Positions 9,265-18,955 of a stretch of 64,000 nt of DNA are shown here, piece by piece (the stretch's first letter is position 1; the number at the start of each line of letters is the position of its first letter). The notes under the pieces are model-generated. The model was not told the DNA's origin and did not search any database. It worked only from the letters and a program-made list of their open reading frames with translations. The stretch lies in NCBI RefSeq assembly GCF_000760115.1, contig NZ_JNAS01000002.1, positions 124,001 through 188,000 on the forward strand, read 5' to 3'. Origin of the DNA: Prochlorococcus marinus str. SB (GTDB lineage: Bacteria; Cyanobacteriota; Cyanobacteriia; PCC-6307; Cyanobiaceae). Made by a program: the position numbers and the translations under genes.

Positions 9265-9969
9265 ATGACTTACAAAAGAGTTCTCTTAAAACTTAGTGGT
9301 GAAGCACTAATGGGTGAAAAACCTTATGGTATTGATCCTGCTATAGTTCAGTCAATTGCAGAGGATGTTTCAAAAGTAGTCGAAAATAATGTACAACTTG
9401 CAATAGTTGTTGGGGGCGGGAATATTTTTAGGGGGCTTAAAGGGTCTGCAGATGGCATGGATAGAGCGACAGCTGATTATGTTGGTATGCTCGCAACAGT
9501 AATGAACGCTATTTCACTTCAAGATGGTTTAGAAAGAGTAGGAGTTGCAACCAGAGTTCAAACTGCAATAGAGATGCAGGAAATTGCCGAACCCTACATC
9601 AGAAGAAGAGCCATGAGGCACCTAGAAAAAGGTAGAGTTGTAGTCTTCGGAGGTGGATGCGGAAATCCATTTTTTACAACTGATACTACAGCAGCTTTGA
9701 GAGCAGCAGAGATAAACGCTGAAGTTGTTATGAAGGCTACTAAAGTTGATGGAGTATACGATCGTGATCCTAATCAATTTAAAGATGCAAAAAAATATTC
9801 CTCTCTCAGTTATCAACAAGTTCTAAGTGATGAAATCGCCGTAATGGACAGTACTGCGATTGCACTTTGCAAAGATAATAATATCCCAATTATGGTTTTT
9901 GATATATTCAAAAAAGGGAACATTTCTAAAGCCGTTGCAGGTGATCCAATAGGCTCTTTAATTAGTTAG
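9265..9969 (+). CDS. pyrH: UMP kinase (uridylate kinase)
   Basis: A 234-residue amino-acid-kinase-fold enzyme that phosphorylates UMP to UDP. Visible motifs are the N-terminal [12 protein letters not shown], the glycine-rich [10 protein letters not shown], the UMP-contacting [12 protein letters not shown], and [28 protein letters not shown]. Length and sequence are typical of the bacterial hexameric enzyme. It is followed 22 bases later by frr, the usual bacterial pyrH-frr pair, and then by an overlapping FAD oxidoreductase. The 124-base region upstream is A+T rich with no gene and presumably holds the operon promoter. Confidence 0.97.
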   Translation: MTYKRVLLKLSGEALMGEKPYGIDPAIVQSIAEDVSKVVENNVQLAIVVGGGNIFRGLKGSADGMDRATADYVGMLATVMNAISLQDGLERVGVATRVQTAIEMQEIAEPYIRRRAMRHLEKGRVVVFGGGCGNPFFTTDTTAALRAAEINAEVVMKATKVDGVYDRDPNQFKDAKKYSSLSYQQVLSDEIAVMDSTAIALCKDNNIPIMVFDIFKKGNISKAVAGDPIGSLIS

Positions 9970-9991
9970 AGATCATTCAATTTTTTTAATT

Positions 9992-10540
9992 ATGAAAGAA
10001 AAAGAAATTCAAGAAAATATGAATAAAAGTATTGAAGCGATACAAAGAAACTTTAATACAATTAGGACAGGCAGAGCTAATGCTTCCTTGTTAGACAGAG
10101 TAAGTGTTGAGTACTACGGAGCAGAAACACCAATCAAATCGCTTGCCACTATAAACACTGTTGATTCGCAAACAATTTCAATACAACCTTTCGATATTTC
10201 ATGTTTGCAAGCGATAGAGAAATCTATTTCTATGAGTGATTTAGGTATTATTCCAAATAATGATGGGAAAGTAATAAGAATAAATGTTCCTCCTTTAACA
10301 GAAGAAAGAAGAAAAGAATTTTGTAAATTAGCCTCTAAATATGCAGAGGAAGGAAAAGTAGCTCTGAGAAATATCAGAAGAGATGCTGTTGATAAAGAAA
10401 AAAAAGACGTAAAAGATGGCCTTATTTCTATTGACGAATCGAGAGATAATCAATCTGAAATTCAGAAAATTACTGATAAATATATCGCTTTAATAGAAAC
10501 TAAATTGTCTGAGAAAGAGAAGGAAATTCTAAAAGTTTGA
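9992..10540 (+). CDS. frr: Ribosome recycling factor
   Basis: A 182-residue protein that, with EF-G, splits post-termination ribosomes. Family blocks are [23 protein letters not shown] near the N-terminus, the [14 protein letters not shown] segment, and [12 protein letters not shown] in the C-terminal helix, followed by [12 protein letters not shown]. Length is standard. It is the second gene of the pyrH operon. Its TGA overlaps the TTG start of the next gene (TTGA), so the oxidoreductase is probably translated by coupling. Confidence 0.97.
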   Translation: MKEKEIQENMNKSIEAIQRNFNTIRTGRANASLLDRVSVEYYGAETPIKSLATINTVDSQTISIQPFDISCLQAIEKSISMSDLGIIPNNDGKVIRINVPPLTEERRKEFCKLASKYAEEGKVALRNIRRDAVDKEKKDVKDGLISIDESRDNQSEIQKITDKYIALIETKLSEKEKEILKV

Positions 10541-11670
10541 CAGAATTTGACGTTGTAATAATTGGTGGAGGTCTATCAGGATCTTCCACTGCTCTTAACC
10601 TATCAAAGAAAGGATATTCCGTTTTAATTATTGAAAAAGTAAAATCCCAAGATTACAAGCCATGTGCAGGTGGGATGGCATCTTCAATGCAAAGATTTCT
10701 TCCTTTAAATATAGAAGATTGCATAGAATCAAAAATTAAAAATGTTGAATTCAGATGGAAGGCTGCAGATAATGTAACTGCAGATCTGACTGGTGAATCC
10801 CCATTTTGGATTGTTAAAAGAGAGAAACTAGATCAATTATTACTTGATGAATGCTTGAGTAATGGAGCTCAGATAATGAGACCATTATTGATAGAAAAAA
10901 TCATAAAAAAAAATGATAAATGGGAAATTACTTGCAATAATAAAATAAAATATATTGCAGAATTTCTTGTAATTGCAGATGGCTCCCAATCGAAATGGGC
11001 TAGTTATTTCAATTTAGGGCCAAGAAAACCGAAATTTGCCAATACAATCTCATTAAGATTGAAAGGGTTAGGTGAAATACCTAGAGATGCAGTAAGATTT
11101 GAGTTTGGATTTATAAAATATGGTTTTGCATGGGCATTCCCCCTAAGAGAAAGCTTAAATATTGGTTTAGGTACTTTTATAAATAATGGTCTCTTAGAAA
11201 ATCAGGCTATAAATAAACAAGTTATCAGAAGCTTCGGTTTTGATGATTTTTCTTATAAAACAATTATTAAGAAACTCAGAATATGGAATGGCTTCCACTC
11301 AATTAATGGTGACAAAGTTTTAGCGGTTGGAGATGCAGCATCTCTATGTGATCCATTTTTAGCTGAAGGAATTAGACCATCTTTAATTAGCAGTTTTTAT
11401 GCTGCAGAATACATAGATCAGTTCCTATCAGGGAAAGTAGATGATTTTAATCTTTACACGAAGAAAATTAACAACATTTGGGGGAAATCAATGGCTTGGG
11501 GGAGGAGAATAGCCCAAGTATTTTATAGATTTCCCAGAACTGGATATCAATTAGGTGTCAAAAGAAAAACAGCACCCAAACGTATTGCTCAAATATTATC
11601 AGGAGAAATGAGTTATGAAGATATTGCAAAAAGAGTTATCAGACGACTTTTAACAAAAAGCGGGGCTTAA
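10537..11670 (+). CDS. Geranylgeranyl-reductase-family FAD-dependent oxidoreductase
   Basis: A 377-residue flavoprotein. The FAD-binding Rossmann motif is at the very N-terminus ([21 protein letters not shown]), [10 protein letters not shown] follows near residue 42, and the second FAD motif [20 protein letters not shown] is near 265. These place it in the geranylgeranyl reductase family, which includes ChlP. It is probably a paralog of ChlP, and the substrate (a prenyl chain or another lipid) cannot be decided here. The start is TTG at 10537, overlapping the frr stop by four bases. The gene ends 24 bases from the convergent transaldolase gene. Confidence 0.8.
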   Translation: MTEFDVVIIGGGLSGSSTALNLSKKGYSVLIIEKVKSQDYKPCAGGMASSMQRFLPLNIEDCIESKIKNVEFRWKAADNVTADLTGESPFWIVKREKLDQLLLDECLSNGAQIMRPLLIEKIIKKNDKWEITCNNKIKYIAEFLVIADGSQSKWASYFNLGPRKPKFANTISLRLKGLGEIPRDAVRFEFGFIKYGFAWAFPLRESLNIGLGTFINNGLLENQAINKQVIRSFGFDDFSYKTIIKKLRIWNGFHSINGDKVLAVGDAASLCDPFLAEGIRPSLISSFYAAEYIDQFLSGKVDDFNLYTKKINNIWGKSMAWGRRIAQVFYRFPRTGYQLGVKRKTAPKRIAQILSGEMSYEDIAKRVIRRLLTKSGA

Positions 11671-11694
11671 TTCTTTTTCAATTCGAACTTAAAT

Positions 11695-12696
11695 TTAATT
11701 AGCAGAAATCAATTTATGATTTTTAATCTCTGAATATCTCTTTATTAGCAGCTCTTCTAATTCTTCTATAGCCTTACTGAATCCAGTGATACCTTCACTA
11801 AGCTTTTCACTTGCCATTTGATCTTCTAACATACTTAATCTGAAATCTTTTTCTTCAAATTCATAATCAATAGAATTATTTATTTGGGTACTTTCATCTA
11901 ATTTTCTAACTAACTCTCCTTTTTCTTTTTTTAGTTCCTCAAGAAATTTTGGTGCGATTGTTAAAAGATCGCAACCTGCTAATTCTTTTATTTCATCGAG
12001 ATTTCTAAAGCTCGCTCCCATTACTTCTGTCTTGAATCCCTTTTCTTTAAAGTAATTGTATATTTGTGTAACCGAAATAACACCAGGATCTTCAGAACCG
12101 ACAAAACTAGTTTTACCAGTTTTTGCTTTATGCCAATCTAATATACGGCCAACGAAGGGAGAAATTAGAGTTATCTTTGCATTAGCACAAGTTACAGCTT
12201 GGCAGAAGTTAAAAAGTAAAGTTAAGTTGCACTTAATACCCTCTTTTTCCAAAATTTCAGCTGCCTTAATTCCCTCCCAAGTTGCGGCAATCTTAATTAA
12301 AATTCTTTCCTTTTTAATTCCAAAATTTTTATAAAGATTGATCAATTTTCTTGCTTTTTCTACCGTAGCTTCAGTGTCAAAGCTCAGTCTTGCATCAACT
12401 TCTGTAGATACACGCCCTGAAATAATTTTCAATATTTCTTTTCCAAAAAATACTGAAACTTGGTCAACAGTTTCTTTAATTAATTCAATTTCAGAGAATC
12501 CTTGGGACAATGCCTTTTGTGAACTGTCTAAAGCTCTATCAATTAACTTCACATAATCAGGGTTCTTAGCAGCAGCAAGTATTAGCGATGGATTGGTGGT
12601 GGCGTCCCTTGGTTGAAATTTTTTTATCGAATCTAAATCTCCAGTATCAGCAACAACAACGGTCATTGAGGACAATTGTTCTAAAATTGATTTCAT
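11695..12696 (-). CDS. tal: Transaldolase
   Basis: A 333-residue enzyme of the pentose phosphate pathway that moves a dihydroxyacetone unit between sugar phosphates. Visible are the N-terminal [25 protein letters not shown], the Schiff-base Lys in [19 protein letters not shown], and [17 protein letters not shown] and [14 protein letters not shown]. An in-frame ATG at 12720 would add eight residues (MYIYHCLD) with no family match, so I choose the ATG at 12696. In cyanobacteria transaldolase works with glucose-6-phosphate dehydrogenase in dark sugar oxidation. It stands alone here, between convergent and co-directional neighbours. Confidence 0.95.
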   Translation of the reverse strand: MKSILEQLSSMTVVVADTGDLDSIKKFQPRDATTNPSLILAAAKNPDYVKLIDRALDSSQKALSQGFSEIELIKETVDQVSVFFGKEILKIISGRVSTEVDARLSFDTEATVEKARKLINLYKNFGIKKERILIKIAATWEGIKAAEILEKEGIKCNLTLLFNFCQAVTCANAKITLISPFVGRILDWHKAKTGKTSFVGSEDPGVISVTQIYNYFKEKGFKTEVMGASFRNLDEIKELAGCDLLTIAPKFLEELKKEKGELVRKLDESTQINNSIDYEFEEKDFRLSMLEDQMASEKLSEGITGFSKAIEELEELLIKRYSEIKNHKLISAN

Positions 12697-12786
12697 ATCT
12701 AGACAATGATATATATACATAAACTAGCTTTTATTCCTGATGAAATCATCAGATAATGAACTAAATATTTATAAAAATGGAAAATT

Positions 12787-14538
12787 TTAGGGTTTTTTAA
12801 CAATCATTCCGTGATCTTTAATATTAGGAGGTATTTTTTCAATAACTATCAAACTCTCGATAATTTCTTTAGCTACAGGTACAGCAACAGTTGAACCATA
12901 TGCATATGATTTAGATGGCTCATCAATAACCACGAGGACGGCAAATTTTGGATCATTAACTGGTAAGGTTGCCACAAAACTACAAACTTTTTTACTTGTA
13001 TACGAACCATTTATGGCTTTTTGAGATGTACCCGTTTTCCCAGCTATCCTATAACCCTCGATTTTCGCTCCAGATCCACTACCTTTATCTACTACACTCT
13101 CCATCCATTCAAGAACAATTTTGGAGACATCCGGTGAAAAAAATTGTTTCTTTGAATTTTTATTAACTCTTTCTTTGAAAGTTGAGGTTACATGTGGAGT
13201 CACTTCAAACCCCCCATTTGCTAAAGCCGCATGAAGTTGAACCAATTTAAGTGGCGAGATTGAGAACCCTTTACCAAAAGAAGTTACGGCAGGTTCAATT
13301 GATTGATTTACAAATAAATCTTTTCTCTTTAGTTGGCCTGCAGTTGATTCAAATAAGTCAGTCTCTAAATTTTTATTTATACCTAAATTTTGTAGCCAAT
13401 CCCAATAAATTGTGGGGTCTAAATTTTGCATTATTTTTACCATCCCAACATTACTTGAAACCTGCAATACTTTTGGATAGTCAATGTATCCATTACCTTT
13501 TTTATTCCAATTCGAAAGTGTCCATCCTCCAACCTTAATCCTTCCAATATCTTCAACTAATCCATCTTTCTGGATTACTTTTTCTTCTAACGCTAAGGCA
13601 AGATTAATAGGTTTAAAAGTTGAACCAGGCTCAAATAAATCTTGAGAATACCAACCCCTAAAGAGTTCAGAATCATACTGCCAAAATTTATTTGGATCAT
13701 ATGACGGGACTGTAACCAAGGAGAGGATCCGACCATTATTAACATCCATAACTATGGCAAATCCCTTCTTTGCTTTCCATTCCCTTACTTGCTTTGATAA
13801 TGCATTGAATGACGCTTTCTGTAATTTTGAGTCTATAGTTAGCCCTAAACTTTTGTAATCATAAATAAAATCCCCTGGGGCCGAATTATCCGGTAGAGGA
13901 GTTCCATCTCCTCCTCTTTTTATTAAATTACTTTTATTAAAAACTTTAATTTGATTATCTAAATGAAGCTCTAAACCTGCTGAACCTTTATTTTCATCAT
14001 TTACAAAACCTACAAGATTGGAGTAAATCTCTCCTTGAGGATAATATCTATGAGAATATTTAAACAAATCAAGTCCGCTTATTTGAAGGTTCCTAATCTT
14101 TTCTGCCTTTTCTTCAGAAATCTTATCCAAAAGCTTGATACCAATCATTTTATTATTAAATTTCTCAACGAGTATTTCATTATTAATATCCAAGATAGAT
14201 GACAATTTTTTTGTAACTTCTTCAATACTGCGAACTCTATTAATTGAATCACCAGGAAAATTAAAATATTGTGGATGGGCCCATAATTTGTAAAGAGGTT
14301 TATCGTAAGCAATTAGTCTATTATTTCTATCAACAATTGATCTCCTTTTTTTTAAGGCGTTAATTTTAGAAGACTGTATTAATCTAGCTTTCCTTTGCAA
14401 ATCAGATGCGTTAAAGACTTGCAATTTAACTAACCTACCAAATAAACAAAATATTAGTAGTAAACTAAAAATATAGAGAAATTTAAATCTTCTTTGATCT
14501 AGTGGTGTTAAACGAACAATTTTTTTGTATTTTTTCAT
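12787..14538 (-). CDS. ftsI: Division transpeptidase, penicillin-binding protein 3 (FtsI)
   Basis: A 583-residue class B penicillin-binding protein that cross-links septal peptidoglycan. There is one membrane helix near residues 20-40 (FLYIFSLLLIFCLFGRLVKL), a dimerisation/pedestal domain, then the transpeptidase domain with the nucleophile motif STFK (in FEPGSTFKPINLAL), SSN (QVSSNVGMV) and KTGT (IAGKTGTSQ). The start is the ATG at 14538 in the sequence TGATG, which shares one base with the stop of the upstream ftsL-like gene; a TTG one codon earlier is less likely. The arrangement matches the ftsL-ftsI order of other bacteria. Confidence 0.93.
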   Translation of the reverse strand: MKKYKKIVRLTPLDQRRFKFLYIFSLLLIFCLFGRLVKLQVFNASDLQRKARLIQSSKINALKKRRSIVDRNNRLIAYDKPLYKLWAHPQYFNFPGDSINRVRSIEEVTKKLSSILDINNEILVEKFNNKMIGIKLLDKISEEKAEKIRNLQISGLDLFKYSHRYYPQGEIYSNLVGFVNDENKGSAGLELHLDNQIKVFNKSNLIKRGGDGTPLPDNSAPGDFIYDYKSLGLTIDSKLQKASFNALSKQVREWKAKKGFAIVMDVNNGRILSLVTVPSYDPNKFWQYDSELFRGWYSQDLFEPGSTFKPINLALALEEKVIQKDGLVEDIGRIKVGGWTLSNWNKKGNGYIDYPKVLQVSSNVGMVKIMQNLDPTIYWDWLQNLGINKNLETDLFESTAGQLKRKDLFVNQSIEPAVTSFGKGFSISPLKLVQLHAALANGGFEVTPHVTSTFKERVNKNSKKQFFSPDVSKIVLEWMESVVDKGSGSGAKIEGYRIAGKTGTSQKAINGSYTSKKVCSFVATLPVNDPKFAVLVVIDEPSKSYAYGSTVAVPVAKEIIESLIVIEKIPPNIKDHGMIVKKP

Positions 14539-14966
14539 CAATATCCCCTTTGATATTTGCTATCTATAAAACCTTCAATGAAACTACTTAAATTTTTCTT
14601 AAATAAACTTTCTTTTTTTTCTGAAAGTTTATCTAGATAGATTAAATCTTTAGGTTTAGTTTTTGTATAAGTATTAATAGACTCAAGTTCACTAATATAA
14701 AATTCCTCAATTTTGGCAATATAATCAATAAGATTATTATTGATAGCTCTTGTTTTATATAAGTTTTTATATGTATTTGACCATTTTCTTTGACTATTAA
14801 AAGACAAGAAAAATAAAGTGAAAATTAATACCAAAAGAGAGATATTAATAGTGTCGAAAATTTGATGTATTAATTTGACATTAATTAGAGATATTTTTTC
14901 TGAGTTTTTTTTAATTTTATATAAAACTTTTTTTTTTAAATTAAGTTGATTCCCATAAGGTTTCAT
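14538..14966 (-). CDS. Small bitopic membrane protein, candidate FtsL-like divisome protein
   Basis: A 142-residue protein with a basic cytoplasmic N-terminus (~50 residues), a single hydrophobic segment near residues 52-69 (ISLLVLIFTLFFLSF) and a polar, helix-prone C-terminal part that should be periplasmic. I recognise no domain by sequence. The topology (short N-terminus, one helix, helical outer part) and the position immediately before ftsI with a stop/start overlap are those of FtsL, a protein that diverges beyond sequence recognition. I infer a divisome role from context only. Length is slightly above the usual FtsL size. Confidence 0.65.
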   Translation of the reverse strand: MKPYGNQLNLKKKVLYKIKKNSEKISLINVKLIHQIFDTINISLLVLIFTLFFLSFNSQRKWSNTYKNLYKTRAINNNLIDYIAKIEEFYISELESINTYTKTKPKDLIYLDKLSEKKESLFKKNLSSFIEGFIDSKYQRGY

Positions 14967-15049
14967 CTCTGATTTATTTTTTAATAAAAGAAGTGTTATT
15001 AATCAAATAAACATCTTTTTGTTTGATTCGCAAGTAAAAATTAAATTCT

Positions 15050-16411
15050 TTATGTCCTCAATAGGAACAAATTTAAGAAAGTCAATCCATTCCATAAAGA
15101 ATGCATAATAACTGAGGAAAACAAACTCCCTGAAGCAATTCTTGTAATTGCTAATCCAATCCCTAGAACAAATAATGGCGGCATTTCTCCCAAACTTAAA
15201 TGGGCTAATGCAAAGATAAAAGCTGAAAATATAATGCCCGAAATTACTCCAAAATCTCTTGAAAGAGTTGGCAGTAAAATACCGCGAAATATAATCTCTT
15301 CAAATAGAGGAGCTAATAGGGTTGTTGTTATAAATAATAGAAAAAATGATAAGTAATTATTATTATTGAGAACAATTTCTAGCAAGGGGTTACTACCATT
15401 CTGATTATCGATCAGAATATTCATAATTAGAGAGATCAATAAAACAAAAGGAACAATTGTTAACCAACCTTTAATTCCCTGAATAATTGCATATTTTATT
15501 GGCAAGAAATTAAACTGTAAATAATCCTTTTTAAAAGTAAATTCACCATTCAATGATTTAATTTGATAAAAAACTATCCATAATGGAGGGATGGCCATAA
15601 AAAGATATCCAAAGAAAATTTTTAAAGATTGAGACAATTCATTAGAGATATTTTTAGAAAAAAGTTCAACCAAACTGATAGAAAATAAAGGTGATACCAC
15701 TTCTCCTAAAACAACAAATCCACCTGCAATTAATAAAACCATATCAATTAATTCTAAATCTAAGGATTTAATTTCTTTCCAACCAAACTTTTTAAAATAT
15801 ATGGTTTTCCATAATATTTTTAAAGCCAGTATAGAGCCAATAAATATTGTTAAAAGTGGAATTAGTCTTATGGCTAATATTTTAAAAAACATTTTTCTTG
15901 AAAATGATTTTGTTATTAATGCACTATCGTCAAAATCAAATTTTCTGCTTAAAAGGTGATATAAAAATCTATCACCTTTAAATAAATCAAATTTATCAGA
16001 ATTTGCTTTATATGAATTATTATTAGATTTTTTTTCTATCTCATAAATCAGAGATTTAAAGTTTTTATCTTTAAAATCTTTGGATATATTTTTATAAGTT
16101 AAAGAATCATTTGATTCTGAAGTGATTATTCGAATTAATTTATTTCTCTCTGTTAACTCTTCAAATGAGACATCAGAGAGTGATTTATTTATTTGATCAA
16201 CAGGATCATTAATGATAAAAAATTTTTTAAGATTTACTGGTATTGACTGGACAGATAGTTCAGCAATTTCCTGCTCTTTTTGACTAATATCAAATGAAAC
16301 AGATGGTCTATTTAAACTGTCTCTAAAGCCTTGTAGCCATACAAAAAAAGTTATGACGATAGAAATAAAAGCTAAAGTGAGTTTTGACTTAGAACTATTT
16401 TTAAAGATCAT
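15050..16411 (-). CDS. CPBP-family intramembrane metalloprotease (CAAX protease/Abi type)
   Basis: A 453-residue membrane protein. The last ~110 residues contain the CPBP signature: the EE pair and Arg in APLFEEIIFRGILLPTL, the first His in FALAHLSLGEMP, and the last His in VIMHSLWNGLTF, which together bind zinc inside the membrane. There are about eight helices. The N-terminal helix is followed by a ~140-residue polar region (residues 30-170) that is likely extracytoplasmic and unusual compared with compact family members. Substrate is unknown; relatives process prenylated proteins, peptides or act in immunity. It is divergent from the phosphatase gene at 16528 and co-directional with the ftsL-like gene. 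Confidence 0.85.
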   Translation of the reverse strand: MIFKNSSKSKLTLAFISIVITFFVWLQGFRDSLNRPSVSFDISQKEQEIAELSVQSIPVNLKKFFIINDPVDQINKSLSDVSFEELTERNKLIRIITSESNDSLTYKNISKDFKDKNFKSLIYEIEKKSNNNSYKANSDKFDLFKGDRFLYHLLSRKFDFDDSALITKSFSRKMFFKILAIRLIPLLTIFIGSILALKILWKTIYFKKFGWKEIKSLDLELIDMVLLIAGGFVVLGEVVSPLFSISLVELFSKNISNELSQSLKIFFGYLFMAIPPLWIVFYQIKSLNGEFTFKKDYLQFNFLPIKYAIIQGIKGWLTIVPFVLLISLIMNILIDNQNGSNPLLEIVLNNNNYLSFFLLFITTTLLAPLFEEIIFRGILLPTLSRDFGVISGIIFSAFIFALAHLSLGEMPPLFVLGIGLAITRIASGSLFSSVIMHSLWNGLTFLNLFLLRT

Positions 16412-16527
16412 AACTTATTATATTATTGAAAACTATAGTTAGTTATCATTGAATTTACTTATATTTATGTATCTATTTTAATCACGCCATGAGATGATTA
16501 AATTATCTTAATTTTCAAATTTATATA

Positions 16528-17856
16528 ATGGCTATAAGATTAGTTTTAGTTAGGCACGGACTAAGCAGTTTCAATGCAAAAGGATTAATTCAAGGAAGAA
16601 CAGACGATTCATTATTAACCGATGAAGGATACGAACAAGCCCGAAAAGCAGGAAAAGCATTATCAAAAATCAACTTCGATAAAATCTATTCCTCCCCACT
16701 TGTGAGAGCGGCAGAGACTGCAAAAACAATTAAAAAGACCTTCAATAAAGAACAAAATATTGTATTCGACGATAATTTACTAGAGGTAGATCTTACTGAA
16801 TGGGCCGGTCTAAAAATTGATGAAATAAAAAGGAAATTTCCAGAAATTTACCCTATATGGAAAAATGATCCAGAAAATCTTATCCTAAAAAGAAATGACA
16901 ATAAAACTTATAAACCAATTCAAGAGTTATTTTTTCAAGCAACAAATTTTGTAGAAGATATTTTAAAAATTTATCTAGACAAAGATGATATAAATATTTT
17001 AGTTGTTGGACATAATGCAATTCTCAGATGTTTAATACTCTTGTTATTAGGAAAGCCTAAGCAATGTTTTAGAAAAATAAGATTAGAAAATGCTTCTTTC
17101 TCGATACTCAATATTTCAAAGAAAGATAACTCTTTTAAGACTCAAATTGAATGCTTAAATCAAACTTCCCATCTTAATAAAAATATTCCAAATAAAATTG
17201 GAGATTCCAGAATATTTCTAATAAGGCATGGTGAAACTAACTGGAACAAAGAAGGTAGATTTCAAGGCCAAATTGATGTCCCTTTAAATGAAAACGGAAA
17301 AGATCAAGCTAGAAAGACTTTCGAATATTTGAGAAATATTTCTTTCAATAAGGCATTTTCAAGTTCAATGCATAGGCCTTATGAGACAGCCCAAATAATC
17401 CTTCAAAATAACAAAGATTTAAAAATTAAGAAAATAGATTCACTCGTAGAAATCAGTCACGGATTATGGGAGGGTAAATTGGAAGCAGAAATTAGAGAAG
17501 AGTGGCCTGCTTTACTAAAAAATTGGCATGATAAACCTGAAGAAGTAATAATGCCCGAAGGTGAATGTATAAAAGATGTATCAGAAAGGTCAGTAGAAGC
17601 TTTTGACAAAATTTGTTTATCGCAAAAGGATAATGATCAAACCCTCATGGTTGCTCATGATGCAGTCAATAAAACTCTAATTTGTAATATCCTTGGGATT
17701 AATTATTCAAATATTTGGATGATAAAACAGGGTAATGGCGGTATAACCATAATTGATCTTTTTAATGATCCTAATAAGCCCCCTGTGATTAGCGCTCTTA
17801 ACATTACAACACACCTAGGGGGGATTCTTGATTCAACTGCTTCAGGAGCACTTTAA
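16528..17856 (+). CDS. Two-domain histidine phosphatase (phosphoglycerate mutase-like)
   Basis: A 442-residue protein made of two histidine-phosphatase domains in tandem. Domain 1 begins at residue 4 with LVLVRHGLSSFNAKGLIQGR and has its second His in VVGHNAILR (near 160). Domain 2 begins near 229 with IFLIRHGETNWNKEGRFQGQ and has VAHDAVNK (near 375). Both RHG motifs are intact; the first lacks the ET/N pair usually found after RHG. Cyanobacterial annotations often call it gpmB, but many such proteins are general or phosphoserine phosphatases, so a mutase role should not be assumed. No signal peptide is present. Confidence 0.85.
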   Translation: MAIRLVLVRHGLSSFNAKGLIQGRTDDSLLTDEGYEQARKAGKALSKINFDKIYSSPLVRAAETAKTIKKTFNKEQNIVFDDNLLEVDLTEWAGLKIDEIKRKFPEIYPIWKNDPENLILKRNDNKTYKPIQELFFQATNFVEDILKIYLDKDDINILVVGHNAILRCLILLLLGKPKQCFRKIRLENASFSILNISKKDNSFKTQIECLNQTSHLNKNIPNKIGDSRIFLIRHGETNWNKEGRFQGQIDVPLNENGKDQARKTFEYLRNISFNKAFSSSMHRPYETAQIILQNNKDLKIKKIDSLVEISHGLWEGKLEAEIREEWPALLKNWHDKPEEVIMPEGECIKDVSERSVEAFDKICLSQKDNDQTLMVAHDAVNKTLICNILGINYSNIWMIKQGNGGITIIDLFNDPNKPPVISALNITTHLGGILDSTASGAL

Positions 17857-17909
17857 ATTAAGCCTTGTTAAAAATTTATTTTGATAAAGTCAGAGTCAAG
17901 AAAAAAGCT

Positions 17910-18569
17910 TCATTTAATTAAAAAGCCAACTTGACTAAGAGGCCAAAATCTGAAATATGCTTTACCAATTATCTCTTTTTTATGGAGAAATTTACTTCCA
18001 GGCCAATATCTTCCATCCCAACTATTTGCCCTATTATCACCTAAAACTAAAAAATGATCTTCTGGCACTTTTATGTTTTCAAATTTACCACAATTATTAA
18101 ATAGGGATAATGAGCACTTATAAGAGACATAGGGTTCAGGAATTAACTTATTATTTATAATTAATTCACCACTAGAGTTTACACTTACAATTTCTCCTGG
18201 AAGGGCCACCACTCTTTTAATATAAGCATCGCAAGCTTGATCCCTCAAACCAGGAATAAACGACATTGGAGGAAAACTCATAAAAAAACAATATCTTTTT
18301 TTTGGTAAAGGCTTAGACCTTGATGAAATTAATTTTTTGTCAAACGAGTAAGGTGAGTTAAAAACAACAATATCTCCTCTTTTTGGTAAAGAGTTTCTTA
18401 GCGAAAATTTTTCAATAATTAACCTATCATTTATTTGTAATTCTGGAAGCATTGAACCAGAGGGGATATAACGTGGTTCTGCAAAAAATGATCTACAAGA
18501 AGAAACAAAAAAAGTTAATAGAATTAGTATTCCCCATTCTTTTAAAAAACTTTTTATGGAACTAGGCAT
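17910..18569 (-). CDS. lepB: Signal peptidase I
   Basis: About 219 residues. A membrane anchor (WGILILLTFFVSSC) is followed by the catalytic Ser in IPSGSMLPELQINDRLIIEK, the GDIVVFNSP block, the catalytic Lys in YIKRVVALPGEIVSV, and the C-terminal GDNRANSWDGRYWPG. It removes signal peptides from proteins exported across the plasma or thylakoid membrane. A TTG four codons upstream (18581) is a possible alternative start; I prefer the ATG. Cyanobacteria often have two such enzymes; only this one is seen here. It converges on the phosphatase gene and is upstream-adjacent to the Spx/ArsC-like gene. Confidence 0.95.
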   Translation of the reverse strand: MPSSIKSFLKEWGILILLTFFVSSCRSFFAEPRYIPSGSMLPELQINDRLIIEKFSLRNSLPKRGDIVVFNSPYSFDKKLISSRSKPLPKKRYCFFMSFPPMSFIPGLRDQACDAYIKRVVALPGEIVSVNSSGELIINNKLIPEPYVSYKCSLSLFNNCGKFENIKVPEDHFLVLGDNRANSWDGRYWPGSKFLHKKEIIGKAYFRFWPLSQVGFLIK

Positions 18570-18598
18570 AGGATTAATCAAGTCTTGATTTTCTAAAC

Positions 18599-18955
18599 TT
18601 ATATAAATTGTTTTGCATATTCAATTTCGTTAAAACCTAATATTACTTTTTTCCCTTCGTAAATCAAAAATGGTCTTTTTATTAATTTGCCATCACTTAA
18701 AAGAAGTTGAATAATTTCTTCCTTTGACAAACGATCAATATCAAGATCAAGTGTTTTAAAGGCTTTACCTCTTGTATTAAAAATCCTTTTATTATCATCA
18801 GAGTATTGTTCTAAGGCTAGATTTAAATAATTAACAAGTGGTGGTTCTTTTACAATATCAATTAACTGAAATTCAAAATCTTTGCTTTCAAGCCACTTTG
18901 CGGCTTTTCGGCATGTAGAGCATTTTAAATAACTATAAAAAATTATTTTTTTCAA
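18599..18955 (-). CDS. Spx/ArsC-family thioredoxin-fold protein
   Basis: A 118-residue protein with the ArsC/Spx layout. A CxxC (KCSTCRKAAKWL, residues 12-15) sits at the start of the fold, followed by FQLIDIVKEPP, then RPFLIYEGKKVILGFNE, where RPxL is the Arg of the anion or substrate site. The family includes glutaredoxin-dependent arsenate reductases and the regulators Spx and MgsR. CxxC is typical of the Spx/YffB side, while arsenate reductases have a single Cys, so I do not call it an arsenate reductase. The TTG start at 18955 overlaps the pyrophosphatase stop by four bases, so the two are coupled. Confidence 0.8.
   Translation of the reverse strand: MKKIIFYSYLKCSTCRKAAKWLESKDFEFQLIDIVKEPPLVNYLNLALEQYSDDNKRIFNTRGKAFKTLDLDIDRLSKEEIIQLLLSDGKLIKRPFLIYEGKKVILGFNEIEYAKQFI

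Noticed and set aside
12056-12334. Rightward open frames over transaldolase (also 12338-12556)
   Set aside because: They lie antisense to the well-conserved transaldolase gene and have no recognisable protein features.
18599-18955. Arsenate reductase call for the ArsC-like protein
   Set aside because: It carries CxxC of the Spx/YffB type and has no arsenic genes around it, so a functional name was not given.
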